NCBI GenBank assembly: GCA_013140935.1
Contig: JABFSD010000501.1
Coordinates: 1-18,822, forward strand
Origin: Acidobacteriota bacterium
GTDB lineage: Bacteria; Acidobacteriota; Blastocatellia; RBC074
Reading direction: 5' to 3'
Length of the DNA stretch: 18,822 nt
Positions within the stretch are counted from its first letter, which is position 1, and each line of letters begins with the position of its first letter. Under the pieces are notes generated by a model. That model did no database searches. It had not been told where the DNA came from and worked only from the letters and a program-made list of their open reading frames with translations. Positions 1-6,823 of the stretch are shown piece by piece. Position numbers and translations under genes: made by a program.

Positions 1-2
1 CC

Positions 3-317
3 TTACGCTCCTCTTTTTATTCGCGCAATGAGATCGTTGGCAATGAACGGCAAGGCCGCAAGCTCGAATTCGGCTTGATTCGTCCGGGCTATCCGGCTGA
101 TCTGGTGATTACGACCGAAAACCCGCTGGCGAATTTCAAGATGCTTTACGGTAGGGACGCGCTCAGGCTGAACGATCAAACCAATCAGCCTGAAAGAGTC
201 GGCGGCGTGAAATATACGATCAAGGACGGCATCGTTTACGACGCGAAGCGGCTGCTGGCCGACGTGGAAAAAATCGTCGCCGAAGCTAAACGCAGTTCCA
301 GCAGCGCAGGACAATAA
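3..317 (+). CDS. Amidohydrolase-family protein, C-terminal fragment (5' end outside window)
   Basis: An open frame enters from the left edge (first full codon at 3) and stops at TAA 315-317, giving about 104 residues. The segment GLIRPGYPADLVI followed by NPL and then GGVKYTIKDGIVYDA matches the closing part of metal-dependent amidohydrolases of the imidazolonepropionase-like type. There the 'G.PADLV' strand belongs to the small beta-sandwich that re-forms after the TIM barrel, and 'V..V.KDG..Y' is the last strand. Metal ligands lie upstream and cannot be seen, so substrate and activity are unknown. The tail (LLADVEKIVAEAKRSSSSAGQ) is a helix plus a Ser-rich end. An in-frame TTG at 75 is unlikely to be the start, because the conserved region begins upstream of it. 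The gene is convergent with the minus-strand gene ending at 436. Confidence 0.8.
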   Translation, partial: LRSSFYSRNEIVGNERQGRKLEFGLIRPGYPADLVITTENPLANFKMLYGRDALRLNDQTNQPERVGGVKYTIKDGIVYDAKRLLADVEKIVAEAKRSSSSAGQ

Positions 318-426
318 AAGAAAACCAGCGATGTCGTCAGAAACGAGATAAGTTATGCCGCGAATGAACGGTTACATCGCAGCGTTATTCCGAAGGACTC
401 TCACGCGCACTCACGTTCGGCGGCTT

Positions 427-450
427 GCTGAAAATTCAGCGTCCTTTTTT
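427..450 (+). terminator. Possible weak intrinsic terminator after the amidohydrolase
   Basis: GCTGA-AAAT-TCAGC (427-440) forms a 5-bp stem with a 4-base loop, followed by GTCC and a run of six T at 445-450. It lies between two convergent genes and overlaps the stop codon of the minus-strand gene at 436. The stem is short and the T run is offset by four bases, so the call is weak. Confidence 0.3.
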
Positions 451-1014
451 ACATTTCGACTCTGAACCCAACGCTAAATTAGTGCTAACGTATGCGATAT
501 TGGTAACTTCATTTTCCCCATTCACCGACAAAATGATTCCTTTGTGAGGGTATTCAATTTGGATGACGTCTCCAGTCGGGTCTTCATAAATCGGTGCCGC
601 CGTATCGTCAACATCTGGGCAAAAACTATATCGTCTTTGAATATAGTCACGTCCGAAATGGGTTATCGCCCTTTCTTTGGTAAGGTGGTCAGGCGTAACG
701 CGAATCTCAAGAATGCGCTTGCTTCGCTTATCAACAACGAAATCAAGGCTTCCTTGAAAATCTCCGCCTTGCTGGTATTGGTAAAGAAGCGGTGTATCTG
801 GGTCGTCAACATCATGATCTGCTTCCAGGCTAACTGAATATGGCTTCCCAAATAACTTTAGTGCCTCAGCAATGAAAGATTTCCCAACAATCACCCCTCG
901 ATAATGTGCGGCTTTCCATTTAGATCTTTGAGCCTGTACTTGAAGCAGTACCGATAGAGGCACAAAGACGAACAAAGAATAGAAAAGCAAAACCCAACAC
1001 GCTATTAATTGCAC
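436..1014 (-). CDS. Small membrane-anchored/exported protein; candidate immunity partner of the RHS-M23 protein
   Basis: 192 residues; family not recognised. Residues 4-27 form a long hydrophobic segment (LIACWVLLFYSLFVFVPLSV), either an N-terminal anchor or an uncleaved signal, which would place the rest outside the cytoplasm. The soluble part contains VGKSFIAEALKLFGKP and later LTKERAITHFGRDYI. These have a 'G.S...A...FG.P' look reminiscent of BamE/SmpA-like small folds, but this is a resemblance only. The start is GTG (1012-1014), chosen because a strong GGAGG (plus-strand CCTCC 1025-1029) sits 10 bases upstream, inside the 20-base gap after the RHS stop codon. Position directly behind an RHS gene with a peptidase tip, AT-rich composition shared with that tip, and extracytoplasmic topology all suit an immunity protein. 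That role is inferred. It could instead be an unrelated exported protein. Confidence 0.7.
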   Translation of the reverse strand: MQLIACWVLLFYSLFVFVPLSVLLQVQAQRSKWKAAHYRGVIVGKSFIAEALKLFGKPYSVSLEADHDVDDPDTPLLYQYQQGGDFQGSLDFVVDKRSKRILEIRVTPDHLTKERAITHFGRDYIQRRYSFCPDVDDTAAPIYEDPTGDVIQIEYPHKGIILSVNGENEVTNIAYVSTNLALGSESKCKKGR

Positions 1015-1024
1015 AGACTAATAT

Positions 1025-1029
1025 CCTCC
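1025..1029 (-). promoter_or_regulatory. Ribosome binding site deciding the GTG start of the 192-aa gene
   Basis: On the minus strand GGAGG lies 10 bases before GTG 1012-1014, in the short gap after the RHS stop TAA (1035-1037). It supports independent but probably coupled translation of the small gene from the RHS transcript. Confidence 0.65.
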
Positions 1030-1034
1030 GATTA

Positions 1035-4000
1035 TTAAGGTAAATTGAGTTGCCAGGCACAAGAGAGATTGAGAAAAGTTGCTGGATTCCCACGCCTGCC
1101 ATTTATGAATACCTCAAAATGAACATGTGCTTCCGTCAAAGGCTGCCCACCTGCATTGCCAGTTTGCCCAAGTAAACCAATTACTCGGCCTGCCGGAACA
1201 TAGTTGCCTAAAGGAAATAAGTTAAGCGTATTATGTGCATATCGCGTAGTAACGCCATTGTCGCCTCTTATTTCGATTAGCTTCCCATACCCGCCAGCAT
1301 TGTTGTCCGCACGAACAATCGTGCCGCTATGGCTTGCATAAATCGGTGAGGCCATGTGTCCATTAATATCAATCCCTTGATGCTGACGTCCGCCATTCCT
1401 TCGAGCTAAGTAGTGCCCTTGCCCTCCAACACCCGGGCGCAAATTCCCTTGGACACCTCTCGGGGTTGGTGTAAAACCAGGCTGGCCAGTAATCGGATTG
1501 ACAACATCACACGGTTGCTTTTTCGCAAGAGGAGGAATTGTAAGTCGCCACTGATTACTCGGGAGAGGCGGTATTGTAAGTTGCCACTGATTAGGTTGCA
1601 GCCCGCCTAAAATAAAGTCTGTGTCAAAAAAATCAGACCCGCTTCCGCCAAGCTCCCCGCCTTCAATTTGAGGTACGCCTTCGCCATGAGTCTGCCGGGT
1701 AACAAAAAAGCCTCCGCTAAAACCAAAGGGAATGAAGATTGGTTGATTAGGTTTTTGATTAGGTCTTGGGTCGGTGCCTCCCCGTTGCCTTTTGAAGTCG
1801 GTAAATGCATCCTTCCCTAGCCCTGGGACAGCCGCACCTTGGGCCAGCAATCGGAAAACAGTACCACACTCAGCTATAGCACCATCTAAATAGCATCCAT
1901 GACCTAAGGCTTCAGCCAGACTTCCAAATTCTCTGCGGACAAGCTCTATATCGTCAACATTATTCTGTGTCAAATCCTGGACTTCTGCCGCAGTACCTAA
2001 AGGGTCAAACTCTATTGCAACCAAAGTGCTACCACTGCTATTGACACGCAAGCGTTTGCTTGAAAAGAAATCATTGTGCGTCCATTCCGTACTCGTGGGA
2101 TCCCCTTTAGCAAGATACTCTTCTCCTGCATAAGCGTGAGTGGAAATAGTACCGACAATGTTATCTATTACCAATTTGCCGCCCAGCACGGAGGAACGTA
2201 TCTCGTAGGTGGTACTAAAGGGGCTTCCGCCAACAGCGAACACCGTTTTTACCTCTTGACCATTACCATCATAATAATATTCTGTTTGATTGGGACAAGT
2301 ACCTTTGCAGGTCTTCGATATGTTTCCACTAGCGTTGTAATAGGTGTACAAATTGTCAGTGCGCGTGTTATTTCCGGCGGCATCGTAAGCCCAGGTGGTA
2401 CTCGTATTACGGTTGTTGAGATAAGTGGCAGTGTAGTTCTGTGGGGTGCTTGCACTATTGTAGCGCCCTGTCATGTTGCCCCAAACATCACTTTGAAAGG
2501 TTTCGTTAAAAATTCCAGAAGCGGCTGCGCTCAGGCGGCCAAGATGGTCATAGTTAATAAGCCTATAGTTGCTAGTGTAAAGATAGTCAGACACTTGGTT
2601 GACCCGTCCGTCATTGTGATAAGTGTAACCAAGATTCATTTTCCCAGGCATTATCGAAGCTTTAGTATTCATGCGGTTATCGTAAATCAAATCTTTGCTC
2701 AATCCATTGCCGTAATTAACGTGGGTGATCCCGCCCCAAGCGCGATAAGTAACCCCAGAAAAAAGTGATGAAATGCCCGCAAAACCGGCTGTCGTGGCAC
2801 CAGAAAGGCGTCCTACCTTGTCATATTGGTAGTTGATGGTTTTCCCAGTTGAGTTGGAAAAAGTAGTCAGTTCTCCCGCCAGATTGTAGCTGTAATCCAA
2901 TGTGTAAGCCGTCGGATGTCCGATAAAAGTGCGGGTTTCCTGCGTCATACGGCTCAAACTGTCATAAACATAATTAGCTGAACCAGGCTCGTCATCCATC
3001 CATTTGCGTTGTCCGTTTTCGTCGTAACCAAACGTAATCGGTAAAGTCGGTGTCACTGACGCCGGTAAATTGGAATAGGTAATGCTCGAAAGCAAGCCGC
3101 GATTGTTCGGCGAAGAAGCATTTCCCGCCTTGTTAAATGGGCCATAGCCGTAAGTCGTCACGACGCCACGCGGGTCAGTCGCCGTGACAATTTTATCATC
3201 CGCCGCGTAACTGTAGCTCGTCTGCGCGCCTGTGTTGTATTCCGGCAATCGACTCGTAGCCAAGCGACCATATCCATCGTAGCTTGTCGTGGCTTCCTGA
3301 TAAACGCCCGCCAGACAATTCGCCGTGTTGGTGGCACAGTTATAGGTTTTGACGCTGAGCGTCAGATCACGAACGTCATAGTCGGTAGTGGTCGCGGAAT
3401 AAAGCGTAGTGGCCGCTGAACCATTCCAATTGTAAGCCTCCGTTTTCGTCATTCGCCCGAACACGTCGTAGTAACTCACTTGCTTGCGCCCCACTTCGTC
3501 GAGCGCCGTCATGGTTTGTGCGCCGGAACATCCGCAACCATCATAACTCAGGCTGCGCGTAGTTAAATCTTGATTGGTTGTTGTTGTGGGCCGCCCCTTC
3601 CAATCATAAGCCTGTGAGCGGTATTTATATCCATTCGAATCATCACCATAGGGAGCCCAATTAGCACTGTTCACTTCCGTTGGATTCGACGATTCATAAA
3701 CGCGCCCCATGATGTCGAAGGCCACATACTGCAATTTCGCTCCGCCCAGGCTGCCAGGATGTTCAGTGACCGTGATGCGCTCACGGCCTATGCCATCCAG
3801 CGTGTGCATTACGTAAGTTTCTATGCTCAGACTATTGACCGTCGTCAGCGTTTGCGCCCAATTGTGATCGGTGCTGTAAACGTTGCGAGTGTAAGAATAA
3901 TCTGCGCCATCTTTGACGACTTTGGTGCGCTCGACGCGGCCTTTGGTGTCATAGAGCGTAACGCCTTTGGTTTGCGGATTCGTCGGATTCGCCAGATAAG

Positions 4001-6515
4001 CTTTCGGGTCAATTTGTTCGGTCACGCCGCCGTGGTCGTAATGATACTTCGCCATGGAAGAAAAGGTATCGGCGTCTTGCACGCGCGTGGGATAGGCATA
4101 AGTCGCTGGACTCGGAGCCGTTGTCACTCCCGCCGTGAAAGCGTCGTTATAAAAGACGCTGGTCTTATGCGTATCAATCCCCTCGGTCGAACACGCTACC
4201 GTGCCCGTGCTGTAATAGCCGGTTTTGTAAGTAATCGGCGCGCTGGCCGTGCCACCGCTCACGCTGTAACGCATCACTTTGGTCAAGTTGCCACGGCGAT
4301 GTTGCCCTCCGACCTGATAGCCGGTGTTGGTTGAGTGGCCTTCGTGCTGGCTTACGGCGGTGGTGTTGGTCGAGTGGTCTTGCAAAAAGACGAACCCAGA
4401 CTCAGTGATGTTGTAATCGTAAAGGTAATCGGTTTGCGCCACCATCGTCGCGATATTGCCGGAAAACAGCGTGTCCTGCGAAACCAGCCCCACGATGCGG
4501 CGGTCGCTGTTGATGTATTGATCGGTGGCGAGGTAATTCAACCGGCGCGTACGATAAACCGTGGCCGCCGTGTCTCCCTCGTTGTATTCACGAATGTATT
4601 CAGGCAAGCGGATGTTCGTGTGCAGCAAGCTCGTCGGCGTGAAATAAGAAATCGTCGTGCGGCGCATCTTGTCCGCGCTCGACTCGTAGGTGTTGTTGCC
4701 GTTGCGGTCGTCGCACACCTTGGTTTCGACGATGCGCGGGCGCAGCGGCGGAAAAGTGCCGGCGGCTCCGTCGCTTTGCCAGATATTTTCTGTGAATTGC
4801 CGTCGCACGGAACCATCCAGGATTTCCGTGCGCTTCAACAACCCGCGCTCCGCTCCCACTGTGCCGTATTTTTCCCGATGCACGACGCCATTCGGCAAGA
4901 CGATTTGGCCGTAGGTTTCAGCCGGGTCAACGTAAAAATAATTCGTCACGGTTCCTGTCCAATTCGCTCCTGCCCAATTGGCGATGTAATCGTTGCGCTG
5001 GGTAAAAATCGGGCAATCACCCAACGCGGTCGTATTGGGCGGGAAGGCATAAATCATACTGGATCGCAGGTTATTGGCTTCGCCGTGCGTGTGATGTTGA
5101 GCGATCTGTCCCCAGGCGTTGTAGTTGAATACGTGGCGCGCGCCATCACTCGTGACCACGGTGTTGATGACCGGGATAGATTGATTGTTGGTAAAAGCAT
5201 CCGGGATCAGACACGGCTCAAAATTGGTCTGTAGGGTCGTCGTGCCGTAATAAAAAATCGCCCAATAGAACGTCTGCCCATTCGCCCAATTTTGCGTAAT
5301 GGAAAGCAGGTGAAAGTTTGAATCGTAATTGAATTGGATGGTGCGACCCAGCGTATCCACAATCGTGCCAATCACGATCATGTTGTTCGCCAGCGTGACG
5401 TAATTGATCGTGAGGTAATTGCCGTTGCGATCCATAACCTTATCGCACCGCAACACGTTGTCGTTGCCTGCGGTATAACGATATTGCACGCCATCGGGGC
5501 TGAACAGCGTGGCCTTTGGTTTAGGCGTCGCGGTCGGATAGGTAATCAAGTAAAGGTTGCTGGAATCAACAGTTTCATATTTATTGGTCGCCACGTTGCG
5601 CATTTCGATGCGCCGCCCGGAAGGCAAAATCACGATGTAAGAAGAATTGCCGCGTAAGGTGATCGGCCCATCCAACTCAGGAAATCCCAATCGAAACCCC
5701 GGCGTCAGCGAGGCATAGTAACTGGTATCGAACCCAATCTTTTGCACGCCGCTCTGCACATATCTGGTGTATGTCAGTGAGTTGTAATGCAACGACACGG
5801 TCAGATCTAAGCCTGCGCGTCCAGACAGGCTCACTAACGGCAGGCTCATATGATAATTGCCGGAAAACAAGTCTTCGCCCTCGCTGCCCATGCGATAGTG
5901 TGGGTCGGTTAGCGCTTCCTTCAAAGAATTCATAGTCGCAGGGGGACAGGCAACCGATGCTGCCGCCGAGGTCATATTGGTCGCCACCGCCTTATGAGAC
6001 GGCATAAATGATTGTGTGCCAGTCAAAGCCACCGTCGGTTGTGACAAGCCGGTCAACGCGCCCACCCACTTGCGCAACCGTTGCCGCCAACCGGTTGGGG
6101 TGATAGCGGATGCTTCACTTTGCGACGGCGCAGGTACGGCTTGCAGGGCGATTTGATTCGCCGTAGCCGCATTCGCCGGGGTTACGCTTTGTCCGATCTT
6201 CTCTTTGGCTTTTTTCTCACGGCACGCGACGTCGCGGAAACCGCATTCTGTCGAAGGCCTGAACGGTGGAGGCGGCAACTCTGTCTGCTTCGCTTTTTTC
6301 CCTTCGCTCATGATTTCCGCCACGTTGGGCATCTGGTAATCGGGAATCGTTTGACGGCTCAAGCCCTTTTCCTCTTTGTCCTGTTGATTCGGGTTTTGGC
6401 CGAATGCTGCGACTCGGAATAAAGCGACCGGCTGGCTGGTCACGAGCAACACGGCGCACAACGCAAACGCACAGGCACGTGTGAAAGAAATACGAGACGG
6501 GCTGGATGAACGCAT
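1035..6515 (-). CDS. Secreted RHS/YD-repeat protein with C-terminal M23 (LytM) peptidase domain
   Basis: 1826 residues. A Sec-type signal lies in residues 10-38 (ACAFALCAVLLVTSQPVALF), then a Pro/Ala-rich stretch to about 200, then the RHS entry motif GEDLFSGNYHMSLPL near 210. YD repeats dominate from about 850 to 1400 (YDSLSRMTQE, YDKVGRLSGA), with a GCGCSG motif near 993. The usual RHS-core closing motif (a YYDP..GRF..DP pattern) is not seen; EFDPLG sits roughly where the core ends. A Gly/Pro/Gln linker follows, holding two 12-residue repeats (NQWQLTIPPLPS, NQWRLTIPPLAK). Residues about 1705-1810 form an M23 domain: HQGID (His1712, Asp1716), YAH (His1761) and HVHFE (His1797, His1799) supply the metal and catalytic residues. 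The expected action is cutting peptidoglycan cross-links. ATG 6513-6515 has GGAGG five bases upstream. A role as contact-dependent toxin or wall-remodelling surface protein is inferred. Confidence 0.9.
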   Translation of the reverse strand: MRSSSPSRISFTRACAFALCAVLLVTSQPVALFRVAAFGQNPNQQDKEEKGLSRQTIPDYQMPNVAEIMSEGKKAKQTELPPPPFRPSTECGFRDVACREKKAKEKIGQSVTPANAATANQIALQAVPAPSQSEASAITPTGWRQRLRKWVGALTGLSQPTVALTGTQSFMPSHKAVATNMTSAAASVACPPATMNSLKEALTDPHYRMGSEGEDLFSGNYHMSLPLVSLSGRAGLDLTVSLHYNSLTYTRYVQSGVQKIGFDTSYYASLTPGFRLGFPELDGPITLRGNSSYIVILPSGRRIEMRNVATNKYETVDSSNLYLITYPTATPKPKATLFSPDGVQYRYTAGNDNVLRCDKVMDRNGNYLTINYVTLANNMIVIGTIVDTLGRTIQFNYDSNFHLLSITQNWANGQTFYWAIFYYGTTTLQTNFEPCLIPDAFTNNQSIPVINTVVTSDGARHVFNYNAWGQIAQHHTHGEANNLRSSMIYAFPPNTTALGDCPIFTQRNDYIANWAGANWTGTVTNYFYVDPAETYGQIVLPNGVVHREKYGTVGAERGLLKRTEILDGSVRRQFTENIWQSDGAAGTFPPLRPRIVETKVCDDRNGNNTYESSADKMRRTTISYFTPTSLLHTNIRLPEYIREYNEGDTAATVYRTRRLNYLATDQYINSDRRIVGLVSQDTLFSGNIATMVAQTDYLYDYNITESGFVFLQDHSTNTTAVSQHEGHSTNTGYQVGGQHRRGNLTKVMRYSVSGGTASAPITYKTGYYSTGTVACSTEGIDTHKTSVFYNDAFTAGVTTAPSPATYAYPTRVQDADTFSSMAKYHYDHGGVTEQIDPKAYLANPTNPQTKGVTLYDTKGRVERTKVVKDGADYSYTRNVYSTDHNWAQTLTTVNSLSIETYVMHTLDGIGRERITVTEHPGSLGGAKLQYVAFDIMGRVYESSNPTEVNSANWAPYGDDSNGYKYRSQAYDWKGRPTTTTNQDLTTRSLSYDGCGCSGAQTMTALDEVGRKQVSYYDVFGRMTKTEAYNWNGSAATTLYSATTTDYDVRDLTLSVKTYNCATNTANCLAGVYQEATTSYDGYGRLATSRLPEYNTGAQTSYSYAADDKIVTATDPRGVVTTYGYGPFNKAGNASSPNNRGLLSSITYSNLPASVTPTLPITFGYDENGQRKWMDDEPGSANYVYDSLSRMTQETRTFIGHPTAYTLDYSYNLAGELTTFSNSTGKTINYQYDKVGRLSGATTAGFAGISSLFSGVTYRAWGGITHVNYGNGLSKDLIYDNRMNTKASIMPGKMNLGYTYHNDGRVNQVSDYLYTSNYRLINYDHLGRLSAAASGIFNETFQSDVWGNMTGRYNSASTPQNYTATYLNNRNTSTTWAYDAAGNNTRTDNLYTYYNASGNISKTCKGTCPNQTEYYYDGNGQEVKTVFAVGGSPFSTTYEIRSSVLGGKLVIDNIVGTISTHAYAGEEYLAKGDPTSTEWTHNDFFSSKRLRVNSSGSTLVAIEFDPLGTAAEVQDLTQNNVDDIELVRREFGSLAEALGHGCYLDGAIAECGTVFRLLAQGAAVPGLGKDAFTDFKRQRGGTDPRPNQKPNQPIFIPFGFSGGFFVTRQTHGEGVPQIEGGELGGSGSDFFDTDFILGGLQPNQWQLTIPPLPSNQWRLTIPPLAKKQPCDVVNPITGQPGFTPTPRGVQGNLRPGVGGQGHYLARRNGGRQHQGIDINGHMASPIYASHSGTIVRADNNAGGYGKLIEIRGDNGVTTRYAHNTLNLFPLGNYVPAGRVIGLLGQTGNAGGQPLTEAHVHFEVFINGRRGNPATFLNLSCAWQLNLP
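1086..1403 (-). other. M23/LytM metallopeptidase domain of the RHS protein (variable tip)
   Basis: Codons were checked directly: CAT His1712 at 1380-1382, GAT Asp1716 at 1368-1370, CAT His1797 at 1125-1127 and CAT His1799 at 1119-1121. The H-x3-D plus H-x-H pattern is the Zn site of M23 endopeptidases. GTIV, GGYGKLIEI, YVPAGRVIG and GQTGNAGG follow in the order usual for the fold. No obvious disruption is seen, so the domain should be active. Confidence 0.85.
1528..1593 (-). repeat. 36-bp tandem repeat in the RHS linker (two copies)
   Basis: Plus-strand 1528-1557 and 1564-1593 match at most positions (for example TTGTAAGTCGCCACTGATTA against TTGTAAGTTGCCACTGATTA) with a 36-base period. In the protein this gives two in-frame 12-residue units, NQWQLTIPPLPS and NQWRLTIPPLAK, just before the M23 domain. 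The period is a multiple of three, so copy-number change would alter linker length without breaking the frame. Confidence 0.85.
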
Positions 6516-6520
6516 AGAAA

Positions 6521-6525
6521 CCTCC
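6521..6525 (-). promoter_or_regulatory. Ribosome binding site of the RHS gene
   Basis: Minus-strand GGAGG five bases before ATG 6513-6515. It fixes the start of the long frame directly before the signal peptide. Confidence 0.7.
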
Positions 6526-6598
6526 GAGATGAGATCGGGTGAGAAGCAGGTTTATTGTTTTCCCAGTGAAAGAAAAATGTCGGTTGACGGTGCGAACG

Positions 6599-6701
6599 TC
6601 TATCAAAAAATGGGGGGGCGTCAAGTGCCAGAAGGGTAATATTTTAGTCCTACATCATTTTTGCTGATTTCTTGTAGGACTGTGTAGGACAAACACCTAC
6701 A
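6599..6701 (-). promoter_or_regulatory. RHS promoter region with repeated TGTAGGAC boxes
   Basis: An 8-base box occurs as GTCCTACA (6647-6654) and, inverted, as TGTAGGAC at 6673-6680 and again at 6683-6690, one helical turn (10 bp) apart. A fourth partial copy, CCTACA, lies at 6696-6701. The arrangement looks like an operator array, or a hairpin formed by 6647-6654 with 6673-6680. Downstream, on the minus strand, TTGACG (plus 6619-6624) could be a -35. It is followed by C7-A-T6 and a poor -10 (TAGACG-like near 6597-6602). The box array is seen directly; its regulatory role and the promoter are inferred. Confidence 0.4.
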
Positions 6702-6765
6702 AAATGTCTTCTGGGCCTCTGGTTTGGGGAAGCAGAGCCGTTTTTGGAACAGGCTCGCTGATAAC

Positions 6766-6802
6766 AAAAAGGGACAAGCCCGTAAGAGCTTGCCCCTTTT
6801 TT
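6766..6802 (-). terminator. Intrinsic terminator of the DUF1553 gene, bidirectional in form
   Basis: GGGACAAGC (6771-6779) pairs with GCTTGCCCC (6788-6796) with one wobble-type position and an 8-base loop. A5 precedes the stem (6766-6770) and T6 follows it (6797-6802), so either strand ends in a U tract. It begins 22 bases past the stop of the DUF1553 gene and separates that gene from the RHS promoter region. Confidence 0.85.
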
Positions 6803-6823
6803 GCTCGCGCCAAGTTGCGGGCC

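Noticed and set aside
4335..5234. Long plus-strand open frame (299 codons) opposite the RHS gene
   Set aside because: It is antisense to the strongly supported RHS protein, its translation is rich in Arg/Val/Ile without domain motifs, and it has no ribosome site; it is a shadow of the RHS codons. The same holds for 3759-4334 and 2076-2768.
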